DNA of 64,000 nt. Source: SG8-30 sp963715485. GTDB taxonomy: Bacteria; Pseudomonadota; Gammaproteobacteria; Steroidobacterales; Steroidobacteraceae. The stretch is from positions 2,170,001-2,234,000 of the forward strand of contig OY970244.1 of assembly GCA_963715485.1 (NCBI GenBank), read 5' to 3'. A program made the position numbers and the translations under genes. Shown here in pieces: positions 17,359 through 25,467 of the stretch (its first letter is position 1; each line of letters starts with the position of its first letter). Below the pieces are notes generated by a model that saw only the letters and a program-made list of their open reading frames with translations, had not been told where the DNA came from and did no database searches.

Positions 17359-17711
17359 CGAATGCCCCTTTTTGTCAGTACTCTTCAGACGAAAGATGAC
17401 ATCAGACGACATCATGATTCAACCGCAACCGTTCTCAAGCACCTGATGGGCGGGTGCTGCCGGTCGTTGGCCGCAGTTCGGTTGGGGGCACTGATCAGGT
17501 CTCCCTCAGATCGCCTCTGGGAATCCGCAATCGGCACATGACGGCAGTCAAGGAGGCACTAGTGACTGCCTGTACGCGGAATTCCGGTGTCGTCACGCCA
17601 GTCCATGCGGCAACCACTCATGAATATCCTGGCCGCAAGCTGCTTTCATCTAAGCGCCAACCGCACCAGGAATGGGCGCAAGAGGTGGGATTTGGCGGTG
17701 GGAGGGGAGCC
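17359..17711. promoter_or_regulatory. Divergent intergenic region with SD-bearing hairpin
   Basis: The gap between two divergent genes. At 17543-17570 an 8-bp stem GGCAGTCA/TGACTGCC encloses a 12-base loop carrying AGGAGG, a perfect Shine-Dalgarno. That SD is 5 bases before a GTG (17562) in frame with the downstream membrane protein, but the encoded N-terminal segment is not conserved-looking. A second strong SD, GGAGGGGAG, lies at 17701-17709 before the preferred GTG at 17712. Confidence 0.5.
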
Positions 17712-19475
17712 GTGGACGATCGGGCAACTCGCCTCGAGGCGACTGTAGAACAACTTCGGGTTGCTGTCTTGTCGCTCGAGCGGCGCCTCGAGGCGCTAGA
17801 GGAGAAGCGCCCGGAGGTAACCGCGTCCAAGGCCGATGCGCCGAAGGAAGAGCAAGAGGAGGGGCTGGCGGAGGCCGTAGCAGCCGATGCTACGACCGTC
17901 GGCCCTTACGACCCGATCGCGATTGTTTCCCTTGTTGGCCGTCTCATGCTCGTCATTGCGGGTGGATTCTTCCTTCGCGCCATGACCGACGCGGGTGTGC
18001 TCGTGCCGAGGGTCGGCCTTGCCCTGGGCTTCGTCTATGCCCTGGCCTGGCTCTTCTTCGCAGACCGTGCGGGTGGGCGCCAGCGAGTTCCAGCCGCCGT
18101 ATTCCACGCGATGGCGACCGCGATGATCGCGTTCCCCTTACTGGTCGAGGCGACGACAAGGTTCAAGGTATTGACCGGCGCCGGTAGCGTCGCCGGCATG
18201 GCGGTGCTGACCACCGGACTGTTGTTCGTCGCGTGGCATCATCGAATGCGCGCGGTAGTGTGGATCGCCGTCATCGGGGCGCTGCCAACCAGTTTCTGGC
18301 TGCTCATCCAGACGGGCAACGTCCCACCATTTGCCTTCTACCTCGTCGCCTTTGGCCTGGCCACTCTGTGGTTGAGCTACGCGCTCGGTTGGTGGGGGGT
18401 GCGATGGCCGGTTGCGTTGGCCGCAGATGTGGCCGTCGTGGGGGCGACTCTACGGGTGCTGGCCCCAGAAAACCAGGATGCGCCGCATCTTGCAATACTG
18501 CTGCAGTTGCTTCTGCTCGGAACCTACTTGGCGAGCATCGGGATCCGCACGCTGGTCCGCGGCCGCAGCGTAGGCGCCTTCGAGGTCGCGCAGACGTTTG
18601 TCGCCCTGCTTGTAGGTTTCGGCGGGGCGCTATATCTGACACGAGCTACCGGCATCCCTCCGGGAACACTTGGGGCAATCAGCATTGTCCTGGGCGCTGC
18701 GTGCTATGGCGTGGCCGTCGTGGCCATCGACAAGCAGGAGGACAGCTGGCGCAACGTCTATTTCTATACATCCCTGGGACTGGTGCTGGTATTAACCGGT
18801 TTCACACTCGTACTCGGCGGAGGCTTGGTCAGCGTGGCGTTTGCGGTACTCGCGGTGCTGACAACGGGGCTGTGGTCACGCTTCGGACGACTGTTTGCGT
18901 TACTTCATGGCGCCGCATATCTCGTGGCAGCTGGCATCGCGTCGGGAGTGCTGGGCTACTGCATGCGGGTCCTTGCGGCAGGTGCACTCGGCCCGTGGGG
19001 CCAGCCGAATGCCGCCATGCACGTGGTGCTGGTCGCTGGCGGACTCGTGGCATGGCTCGCTGCAGCGCAACCGGACCGGGGTCGCGACAACATCGCAAGC
19101 GGGGCCAGGTGCGTCATTATTCTCGTGTTCCTTGGGGCAGTCGGTGGCCTCGTCATCGGCTATATCGCGTCAGCTGCCGGGGTGCAGGCGGGTGGCGGTG
19201 TAGATTCAGGGCTGCTCGCCACGATCAGCACAGTGGTGCTCTCCGTGGCTACGCTCCTGTTCGCCTGGCTCGGCCGCCGTGCCCGATTCCGCGAGTGGGG
19301 ATGGCTGGTCTACCCGTTGCTGGTCGTCATCGGCCTGAAGATGCTTGGGCAAGACTTCAAGTATTCGCGTCCCGCAACTCTGTTCATCGCTATGGCCCTT
19401 TATGGTGCCGCTCTGATATTGGCGCCGCGCCTACGCCGTCGTGGCGACAGCGCCGCTATCGATCCAGTTCCCTGA
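17712..19475 (+). CDS. DUF2339-like multi-pass membrane protein
   Basis: 587 residues from the GTG at 17712, chosen because GGAGGGGAG lies 2-10 bases upstream and the protein begins with a coiled coil (DDRATRLEATVEQLRVAV...) typical of DUF2339 proteins. An acidic, Lys-rich linker is followed by about 15 hydrophobic segments. The open frame extends back to 17454, with a further in-frame GTG at 17562 that also has a Shine-Dalgarno inside a hairpin loop. The function of DUF2339 proteins is unknown; they may modify or transport envelope components. The assignment is based on architecture, not on a specific motif. Confidence 0.7.
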   Translation: MDDRATRLEATVEQLRVAVLSLERRLEALEEKRPEVTASKADAPKEEQEEGLAEAVAADATTVGPYDPIAIVSLVGRLMLVIAGGFFLRAMTDAGVLVPRVGLALGFVYALAWLFFADRAGGRQRVPAAVFHAMATAMIAFPLLVEATTRFKVLTGAGSVAGMAVLTTGLLFVAWHHRMRAVVWIAVIGALPTSFWLLIQTGNVPPFAFYLVAFGLATLWLSYALGWWGVRWPVALAADVAVVGATLRVLAPENQDAPHLAILLQLLLLGTYLASIGIRTLVRGRSVGAFEVAQTFVALLVGFGGALYLTRATGIPPGTLGAISIVLGAACYGVAVVAIDKQEDSWRNVYFYTSLGLVLVLTGFTLVLGGGLVSVAFAVLAVLTTGLWSRFGRLFALLHGAAYLVAAGIASGVLGYCMRVLAAGALGPWGQPNAAMHVVLVAGGLVAWLAAAQPDRGRDNIASGARCVIILVFLGAVGGLVIGYIASAAGVQAGGGVDSGLLATISTVVLSVATLLFAWLGRRARFREWGWLVYPLLVVIGLKMLGQDFKYSRPATLFIAMALYGAALILAPRLRRRGDSAAIDPVP

Positions 19476-20175
19476 CACGCCGTAGCACAGGGCTTCGATT
19501 CTCGCTGCATCCCTGTACTCCATCGTAGAAAGGCAAGCCAGAACAAGCCACTCAGTGGCAGATGATCTCTCACCAGGCAATGCTTACTGCAGCGTCCGGA
19601 TGTGTCCAATCGCTGCACATCGAAGGTCGATCGCCATGCGCAGTCCGGTGCGAAGTATGGCGGCTACGTGAGTCGGTGGCCGGACTGCCACGGATTCGTC
19701 TAGCAACTGATAGCTGTTTCTGGCGCAGTCAATGTCCGCTACCGGCCGGTAGCCGGCCCGGCCGGCGGAGCCGGCGGGATCGCTCCGGGCCGGCGCAGGA
19801 CTCGATTCCGAAGTTCTAAATGGCGAAACCGCGCTGGCAGGCCAATGACCAACGCGGTCTCAGGTTGCACAGAGGGTCCATGCAGGAATCAAGCTACCGA
19901 TGATGACTCGGAACGTAAAGACTACTGGTTCACAAATATCAGCCTGAGCATGATCGACAAATGTAGCGAACCAAGCATGGATTCTTCGATGCCGCTCGTC
20001 AGGGGCGTCCCCGGCACAAGGCCGGGGAGCACCAAGGCCAACTTGACCGGCCCGAAGCACCGGCCATTCGCGGCAAGGTCACTAACTTACCTACGCTCCA
20101 ACAACGTCGTAGTTCGTGTAACTACTGGATCTGTTTGACAGCAGGTAAAGACATAGGTCGCCCAGCCGAAGTGCA
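19476..20175. other. Long intergenic region without supported gene
   Basis: About 700 bases with only short open frames that have no family-like sequence. Two features stand out: a GC-only palindromic cluster of CCGG/GGCC repeats at about 19741-19795, and a hairpin CCCCGG/CCGGGG at about 20016-20034. There are two convergent genes here, so promoters are not expected. This may be a decayed gene or a region of repeat debris. Confidence 0.45.
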
Positions 20176-20667
20176 TCAATTGGCAGCCGGGGCCGACGCA
20201 GGCGCCATATCAGAGTTGTAGATATCCCGTAGCAGGAGCCATTTTCCATTTCGCTTTTCCAGGACGGAGAGGTATTTCCCGGCGTCGATCACCGTGCCAG
20301 CCGTATCAGTGACCTTGAAGGTCCCGTCCTGCCAGGCCAAGTTGCCGGAAACGCTGATCGGACCGTGGTCGATATTCATCGTCAGCCCGGCCGCCTTCGC
20401 GCCGTCGATGTCGGTCGCGACGACATCGCGAATGGCCGCTCGTCCCTTTGCTGTCGGAACACCGGGCGGCATCAAGTGGCCATCATCCCAGTAAAGACTT
20501 GCAACTCCGTCTGCATCGCCTGCGTTGTAAAAGCCGGCCCAGGCGCCATTGACCGCCCCAATTGCTTCGGCTTCCTTGGAGGTGTCTCCCGCCACCGCCA
20601 TGAAGGTCACCAACGCAAAGCACGCCGCAGCAGAAACCACCATCGTCTTTGAGATATTCACGATCAT
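20176..20667 (-). CDS. Exported NTF2-like (DUF4440/SgcJ-type) protein
   Basis: 163 residues from the ATG at 20667, which has GGGGGG upstream. A signal peptide (MVVSAAACFALVTFMAVAG) precedes a single NTF2-like domain: EAIGAVNGAWAGFYNAGDADGVASLYWDDG, then ADxGVP-type, and KYLSVLEKRNGKWLLLRDIYN at the end. The family is seen in SgcJ/EcaC-like small secreted proteins that form hydrophobic pockets. No catalytic residue can be assigned. It is a single-domain relative of the two-domain protein at 10457. The role is unknown. Confidence 0.82.
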   Translation of the reverse strand: MIVNISKTMVVSAAACFALVTFMAVAGDTSKEAEAIGAVNGAWAGFYNAGDADGVASLYWDDGHLMPPGVPTAKGRAAIRDVVATDIDGAKAAGLTMNIDHGPISVSGNLAWQDGTFKVTDTAGTVIDAGKYLSVLEKRNGKWLLLRDIYNSDMAPASAPAAN

Positions 20668-21083
20668 CCCCCCACAAAGAACACAATTAGTTGTCTCGAT
20701 CCGCCGCATCCACCTGCGGCCGCGACAGAGTGTACTCTTGCTGCAGATCTGGGCGGAAATGCAAGTCACCTCCACATGCCACGCCCGGCATTTTGGGCGG
20801 GGCAGGGGAACTGGACTGAAAGTCGTTTCGTGGAAGTATCCGGCCGATAGCAGCCAGCGGCACCGCGAAGATCCAACAATTCCTGTGAAATATCGTCGCT
20901 AACTAATTGATATACCGAGCTGGCGCCACGAAGTAATCCAGCACTGCCGTCGGAATGTCGAACTCACCGGCTCAACCAGTGCCTGGTTTGGCCGCGCGAA
21001 TGAGGTACGCGGGCCCATACTGGAGCTCAACGCCTTTGAACCAACCACTTTGGAACTGGAGATGATCTGGAACTGGAGATGAC
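20668..21083. promoter_or_regulatory. Divergent intergenic region with duplicated ribosome-binding segment
   Basis: Divergent gap. Immediately before the AhpD-like ATG a 15-base unit (TGGAACTGGAGATGA) is present twice, at 21051-21065 and 21068-21082, each containing a GGAG-type Shine-Dalgarno. Between them an ATG at 21062 opens a six-codon mini-frame that ends at the second SD. A+T-rich AACTAATTGATATACC lies at about 20902. Confidence 0.5.
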
Positions 21084-21683
21084 ATGACTAGAATCAAGCC
21101 CCTGGATTTGGAAGACCTTCCCAGAGAAGCTCGTCAAAACCTTGAATATGCCAAAGAACTCATGGGGTTTACTCCCAATGATGTATTGACGATGGCGCAT
21201 TGGCCGGAGTTTCTGGAGGCTGCCAAGCAACTTGTGGACGTGGTTTACAAGCCTGGAGAACTGGATCCCGTCCTGAAGAGAATGATTGCCACCATCGTCA
21301 GCGGCGCCTCGGGTTGCCGTTATTGCCAGGCTCATACCGCACATGGCGCCGTCAGAATGGCCGGAGCCGATGAAGCGAAAATCGCCGCCGTTTGGGAGTT
21401 TGAAACCAGCGATCTGTTTACCCCGGCCGAGCGGGCGGCCCTCAACCTGGCGTTGGCCGCCGGGCAACAGCCAAACGCGGCAACGAATGAGCATTTCCGC
21501 GAACTGGAGCGGCACTTTTCCGGCCGGGCCATCATGGAAATCATGGGCATGATCTGCCTGATCGGTTTTCTGAATCGTTGGAACGACACCGTGGCTACCG
21601 AACTGGAAGACGTGCCGTTCAATTTCGCCAAACAGATGTACGACGCGCCGATTTGGTCGCCAGGAAAGCATCGACAGGAATGA
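21084..21683 (+). CDS. AhpD-like/carboxymuconolactone-decarboxylase-family (peroxidase-related) protein
   Basis: 199 residues starting MTRIKPLDLEDLPREARQNL. The AhpD-type active site is CRYCQAH (Cys78, Cys81, His84), the C-x-x-C plus His that reduces peroxides or peroxiredoxins via a thiol relay. The family includes peroxidase-related enzymes with the MTRIKPL N terminus. The first third of the gene looks less GC-rich than its neighbours by eye, and it lies next to insertion-sequence debris, so recent transfer is plausible. It has a duplicated ribosome-binding segment before its start. Confidence 0.88.
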   Translation: MTRIKPLDLEDLPREARQNLEYAKELMGFTPNDVLTMAHWPEFLEAAKQLVDVVYKPGELDPVLKRMIATIVSGASGCRYCQAHTAHGAVRMAGADEAKIAAVWEFETSDLFTPAERAALNLALAAGQQPNAATNEHFRELERHFSGRAIMEIMGMICLIGFLNRWNDTVATELEDVPFNFAKQMYDAPIWSPGKHRQE

Positions 21684-21778
21684 AAGGGAGAGGAGATCCA
21701 GAAACTCATCCCGCATTTTTCTCGCCCGGGCAGACACACTGGCGATGTCTGCTAACGACTGCGGATTCATATGATCGA

Positions 21779-21819
21779 TGCAACACCTAGACTCGCGACG
21801 TCGCGGGGGGGATGTTGCA
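21779..21819. repeat. Inverted repeat at the start of the IS30 transposase gene
   Basis: TGCAACA at 21779-21785 pairs with TGTTGCA at 21813-21819, and the interval contains the perfect 12-base palindrome CGCGACGTCGCG at 21794-21805. The right arm includes the transposase start codon. It may be part of the element's left end or a structure that limits transposase translation. Confidence 0.4.
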
Positions 21820-22753
21820 GATGGGATATAGGACCCGGATTCACTACACGGAAGCCGACAAGGCACTGATGTGGGAACGCTGGCGGCAAGGTGAGTCGCT
21901 GAACGCGATCGGCCGCCTGTTTGACCGGCACCACACGACGGTACAGGGCATGCTGGCGAGGACCGGCGGTATCCGTCGGCCACCGCGGCGTCGCTCCCGG
22001 CTGGCCCTGACCTTGGCGGAGCGGGAGGAGATCTCCCGCGGCCTGATGGCCGGCCTGTCAGTGCGCACGATCGCGGCCTCGCTGGGCCGGGCGGTGAGTT
22101 CCGTGAGCCGGGAGATCGACCGCAACGGTGGCCGGGAGGCGTATCGGGCCAGCACCGCCGATGAGGCTGCATGGGACCGGGCCCGGCGGCCGAAGCGCTG
22201 TAAACTGGCTGCCCATCCTGCACTGGCGCGCCTGGTGGCTAAGAAGCTGCAGCTCGAGTGGTCGCCGCACCAAGTAGCTGGGTGGCTGAAGCGCACCTAT
22301 CCGGACGATGAGAGTCGCCAGGTGTCGCACGAGACCATCTACTTCACCCTCTTCATCCAGGCCCGCGGGGCGCTGAAGAAAGAGCTGTTGCAGCACCTGC
22401 GGCGCACGCGCGGGATTCGACGCTCGCGCCATCACACGCAAAAGACGCTCGATCATGGCCGGATCACCGAGACGGTGTCGATCCGTGAGCGGCCGGCCGA
22501 GGCCGAGGACCGGGCGGTGCCTGGTCACTGGGAAGGCGATCTGTTCTTCGGTAGCCACAACAGCCCGATCGCGACCTTGGTCGAGCGTCAGACTCGCTAC
22601 GTGATCCTGGCGAAGGTGCCCAGCAAGGACACCGAGACGGTGGTCAACGCGCTGATCAAGCAGGCCCACAAGCTACCGCGGGAGCTGTATCGCTCACTGA
22701 CCTGGGACCGGGGCAAGGAGATGGCCGACCACAAGCGCTTCTCGCTGGGCTAA
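21812..22753 (+). pseudogene. IS30-family transposase, C-terminally truncated
   Basis: 313 residues (start at ATG 21812; ATG 21821 also possible). The N terminus has a helix-turn-helix (DKALMWERWRQGESLNAIGRLF) and a second HTH (SVRTIAASLGRAVSSVSREI). DDE catalytic residues: Asp243 in GHWEGDL and Asp299 in LTWDRGKEM. The frame stops after HKRFSLG, where complete relatives continue for about 70 residues through the third catalytic residue, Glu, in a QRGSNENTN-type motif. With that Glu missing the protein should be inactive, so it is called a pseudogene although the frame is otherwise intact. A remnant carrying the lost region, from another copy, is 740 bases downstream. Confidence 0.85.
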
Positions 22754-22790
22754 CGATCCCATGGTGACGAGCGTCCCGGTGCTTGAAAGT

Positions 22791-22809
22791 GGAGTCAATG
22801 ACAGACTCC
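22791..22809. repeat. Short hairpin
   Basis: GGAGTC at 22791-22796 pairs with GACTCC at 22804-22809 around a 7-base loop. It lies 27 bases before the start of the small conserved gene at 22836, and may be a leftover of the insertion element's end. Confidence 0.3.
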
Positions 22810-22835
22810 ATCCGTTGTTGCGCAGGTCCCACCCA

Positions 22836-23069
22836 ATGACTAGAGATCATGATCTCGGCTTTTCCTTTCGGCGAGTCAACGACCAATACATCATTTCGCA
22901 TCGGGGCAGGACAGCCACTACGCTGCGAGGCACCAAAGCCGCAGAGTTTGAATCGGATATCGCCGACATGAGTTTCAATGAGCAGCAACTTCTAATGGCG
23001 AGACTGACCGGCAACTACAGGCGCGGAAATGAACGCGTCGCGAAAAGCCACCCCAGAAACCGAAGATAG
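22836..23069 (+). CDS. Small conserved protein of unknown function
   Basis: 77 residues from the ATG at 22836 (the frame is open 25 codons further but those residues look random). The sequence FSFRRVNDQYIISHRGRTATTLRGTKAAEFESDI...QQLLMARLTGNYRRGNERVA matches the pattern of small proteobacterial proteins whose hallmark is ATTLRGTKAAEF followed by QQLMARLTGNYKRGNER. No function is known to me. The C terminus is strongly basic, which would suit nucleic-acid binding. It is the only intact-looking gene inside the insertion-element debris. Confidence 0.65.
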   Translation: MTRDHDLGFSFRRVNDQYIISHRGRTATTLRGTKAAEFESDIADMSFNEQQLLMARLTGNYRRGNERVAKSHPRNRR

Positions 23070-23121
23070 CACCGGGTAACAACGACTCCCGACTGCCAGC
23101 TATTGGCCGGTAAGCGACCCA

Positions 23122-23333
23122 TGTCACGGTCTGGGTACGGTGCAGTTAGCCCCGGGGCCGCGCCGGGGTGAGATCGCCGGAGGTCGGCGAGTTGCCTGTC
23201 GACGCGGCGGATGCTGCGATCGGTGGAGAGGTACGCGCAAGTATCGTAAGACGAAGTGCACGAGCCGAGAAGAAATGTAAGCATCAAGGTAAAAGGACAC
23301 AGCGCTTACGATGACGACCGACATCGCGGTGAC
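23122..23333. repeat. Degenerate direct repeat, copy A
   Basis: Copy A starts with a 'GGTCTGGGTACGGTGC' block, continues through a GAGATCGCC-type block, a 24-base run around GTTGCCTGTCGACGCGG, and ends with CGATGACGACCGACATCGCGG. Copy B at 23361 has the same blocks in the same order with small insertions and deletions. Both copies are interrupted, so this is old sequence. Confidence 0.7.
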
Positions 23334-23360
23334 TGCAGACAATCAAAAAAACAGCATAGC

Positions 23361-23636
23361 TGTCATGGTCTGGGTACGGTGCCAGTCTAGGCATGGGGTT
23401 AGCCCGGGGTGAGATCGCCTGAGGTCGGCCAGTTGCCTGTCGACGCGGCGGATGCGGCGATTCGCGTGGAAGATCAGGTACGCGCCAGTACATCGTCAAC
23501 CTGGTCGAGCGGCACACCCGCTGCGCGATCCTTGCCAAGATCCCGAGCCGCGACACGAACACGGTCATCAGGGCACTTATCAAGCAGTCAAAAGAGACCA
23601 CAAGCGCTTCACGATGACGACCGACATCGCGGCGAC
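23361..23636. repeat. Degenerate direct repeat, copy B, with transposase remnant
   Basis: Second copy of the repeat at 23122. Its second half encodes the IS30-type transposase fragment listed at 23492, so the repeat unit probably derives from an IS30-like element that was duplicated and then decayed. Confidence 0.7.
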
Positions 23637-23694
23637 ACCGGATGTGATCCGCAGAGCGCCTCACAGCGGGACCCCGAACGAGAACACCGACCCT
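23492..23694 (+). pseudogene. Remnant of an IS30-type transposase
   Basis: Translates to VNLVERHTRCAILAKIPSR then TNTVIRALIKQ, matching residues 254-283 of the truncated transposase at 21812, followed after a frameshift by DHKRFTMTTDIA and, further on, PNENTDPG, which corresponds to the NENTN-type catalytic Glu region missing from the other copy. About 20 residues around the second catalytic Asp are deleted, so it cannot be functional. It is a different copy, not the lost tail of the first one. Confidence 0.75.
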
Positions 23695-23887
23695 GGCTTC
23701 CCCAACGTGCATTGGCAGCGTTCGGGGCGAAGCGTTGCCGCTTTGCACTTCGCAATTTGGCTTAGAAAGACGATCTATCTCATTGGAGAAGATCGATTTA
23801 CTTAGGCCTCTGGAACGGGGTTAGGACGATCCTGGAACAGAAACGAACCCGATTCAGGGGCCCAGCAGCTCCATATTGTTCAGTTCG

Positions 23888-23903
23888 CATAATGTATATT
23901 ATG
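23888..23903. promoter_or_regulatory. Palindrome in an A+T-rich patch
   Basis: CATAAT at 23888-23893 pairs with ATTATG at 23898-23903 around GTAT. It lies downstream of the GntR gene, beside the insertion-element debris, and may be a transcript-end structure or operator. There is no direct evidence for either. Confidence 0.3.
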
Positions 23904-23985
23904 TCAAATCATACATATATCCAAGATACAGGGACTACCCAATAGCCCGGCATGGTCGGGTTTCCACCCTCGCCCGTGCGATCCC

Positions 23986-24702
23986 TCAGGACGGCTTCGC
24001 TTCCAGTTCGGCCACGAAGTCATAGGCGTCTCCGCGGTAGATTGACCGCGTGAACTCGACCGCACGGCCATCCGCCAGGAATGCACGGCGCTCGATTTCG
24101 AGGCCGGGGGTTTGGGACTCAACCCCCATCAGTCCGGCTGCTTCCGCGTCGATCGACACAGCGCGTATTCGCTGCAGCGCCCGGGTTGGCCGGCAGCCGA
24201 GCAACTCCAGCGCTTCGTATAGTGATTCCTGGACCAGCTCCGGGTCGTGGATGATGTTCTGGGGAACCACTGTGCGCTCCAGGGCCAGAGCACGGTCCCC
24301 ACCGTACCTGAGCCGTCGCAGCCGGATTACGCCAGAGCCCGGTCCGACAAGCAGCGCCATGGCCTCCTCCGCGGTCGCCTCGCCCGACGAATTGTCCAGG
24401 AACACTACCCGCGGATTCAGTCCACGCTCCCGAAGGTCCTCCGTGAAGCCGGTCAGCCGTGACAGGGAACGGACGATTCTTTCACCTACGTAGGTACCAG
24501 AGCCCGGCTTGGGATGAACGAGTCCCTGGACCGCGAGTTCTGCCAGGGCACGCCGCACAGTCACCCTGGAAAACCCTGTCATCCTGGCCAGCGCCCGCTC
24601 TCCTGGCAGCACGTCGGAACGAGACTTCCCGGCGACTATCACGCTCGCTAGCGCATCGTGAAGTTGCCGGTATCGGGGCACGCGCTCGTCGAAGCCGGCC
24701 AA
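23986..24702 (-). CDS. GntR-family (HutC-type) transcriptional regulator
   Basis: 238 residues. The long upstream extension of the frame overlaps the TetR gene and is not protein-like; the start is set at TTG 24702 (LAGFDERVPRYRQLHDAL), with a CTG at 24714 and a GTG at 24681 as alternatives, because no ATG is available. The N-terminal winged helix is visible (VLPGERALARMTGFSRVTVRRALAEL), then GSGTYVGERI, and the UTRA ligand-binding domain occupies about residues 95-235 (ALxRxxxxxVSIDAEAAGLMG...FTRSIYRGDAYDF). HutC-type regulators sense small metabolites. It begins near the stop of the TetR gene and is probably cotranscribed with it. Confidence 0.8.
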   Translation of the reverse strand: MAGFDERVPRYRQLHDALASVIVAGKSRSDVLPGERALARMTGFSRVTVRRALAELAVQGLVHPKPGSGTYVGERIVRSLSRLTGFTEDLRERGLNPRVVFLDNSSGEATAEEAMALLVGPGSGVIRLRRLRYGGDRALALERTVVPQNIIHDPELVQESLYEALELLGCRPTRALQRIRAVSIDAEAAGLMGVESQTPGLEIERRAFLADGRAVEFTRSIYRGDAYDFVAELEAKPS

Positions 24703-24719
24703 CTTCTTCCGCAGCGCCT

Positions 24720-25385
24720 CTACGACCCCCGCGACAGGTACTGCGAAGCAAGGTACTCGAGGTTGGCCCGCCCGGTAACCTTCATGAAGGGCGCTACGAG
24801 CATCAGCACCTGGTAGACACCGGCGGCGATCGCGTCCCCCGGCTGGTCCCGGCGGGGGTTCCGGACCGTATCGAACGACAGCCAGTACAGGGTGAGCACG
24901 GTGACGTTGCGCGCCAGCGCCTCGATCTCGGCGGGAGTCGCCTCGAGTTGCCCGCTCTCCGCCAGGCCCAGGCAAATCCCACGCGAGGTATCCACCGCGC
25001 GCGCGAAGACCGCCGTCAGGCGATGCCCTGCCCGTCGATCCCGCGACATGATCCCGGACAGGTCGCGGAACAGGAAACGGTACTTCAAGATTGTCTCGAA
25101 GATGACGTGCAGCAGGAACCACGCGTCTTCCACGTCCCGCGCCCGCCAGGTCTCGGGGGGCAGCAGATCCTCGACCTCGCCGACGAACTGCTCCAGCAAG
25201 GCCGCAATCAGCTGGTCCTTCTTGCGGAAGTGGTAATGCAGGTTGCCCGCACTGATGCCAACCTCGGTTGCAATGAGCGTGGTCGACACGTTTGGCTCGC
25301 CCAGGTCGTTATAGAGCGCCAGGGTCGTTTCGAGGATTCGCTTGCGGGTCTGGCGCGCGGGCCGGGTCCGGGGTTCTGCGGGCAT
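24720..25385 (-). CDS. TetR-family transcriptional regulator
   Basis: 221 residues from the ATG at 25385, the last start codon before the DNA-binding domain. The N-terminal helix-turn-helix is VSTTLIATEVGISAGNLHYHFRKKDQL; the ligand-binding domain follows. The start codon touches the U-run of a Rho-independent hairpin that ends the phasin transcript, leaving no room for a normal ribosome-binding site, so it may be leaderless or translated from read-through. TetR regulators of polyhydroxyalkanoate genes exist (PhaD), so its position next to a phasin is suggestive, but the specificity is not known. Confidence 0.82.
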   Translation of the reverse strand: MPAEPRTRPARQTRKRILETTLALYNDLGEPNVSTTLIATEVGISAGNLHYHFRKKDQLIAALLEQFVGEVEDLLPPETWRARDVEDAWFLLHVIFETILKYRFLFRDLSGIMSRDRRAGHRLTAVFARAVDTSRGICLGLAESGQLEATPAEIEALARNVTVLTLYWLSFDTVRNPRRDQPGDAIAAGVYQVLMLVAPFMKVTGRANLEYLASQYLSRGS

Positions 25386-25430
25386 AAAAAAGCGCCGGTG
25401 TACGTCGGTGACCCGATCGTACACCAGCGC
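25386..25430 (-). terminator. Rho-independent terminator of the phasin transcript
   Basis: On the minus strand GCGCTGGTGTACG pairs with CGTACACCGGCGC (one mismatch) and is followed by TTTTTT. The first bases after the U-run are the ATG of the TetR gene. Confidence 0.85.
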
Positions 25431-25467
25431 CGAGGGGGGATCAGTCAGAGTCTGTCCGGAACCCGGC

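Larger units (their letters stand above)
23070..23985. other. Region of decayed insertion-element sequence without an intact gene
   Basis: No intact gene. It contains a degenerate direct repeat and, inside the second copy, a remnant of an IS30-type transposase (both listed separately). At 23888-23903 there is a perfect 16-base interrupted palindrome CATAATGTATATTATG in an A+T-rich stretch. Nothing else was recognised. Confidence 0.6.

Noticed and set aside
19562..20138. Two open frames of 85 and 97 codons on the plus strand between the DUF2339-like and NTF2-like genes
   Set aside because: No ribosome-binding site, no family-like segments and no hydrophobic or coiled pattern that would support a gene.
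20130..20175. A TTGACA-like hexamer at about 20137 as a promoter on the plus strand
   Set aside because: No matching -10 at a usual distance, and it would read antisense into the NTF2-like gene.
21027..22223. A 398-codon open frame on the minus strand
   Set aside because: It is the antisense of the AhpD-like and transposase genes, with low-complexity Arg/Pro-rich sequence.
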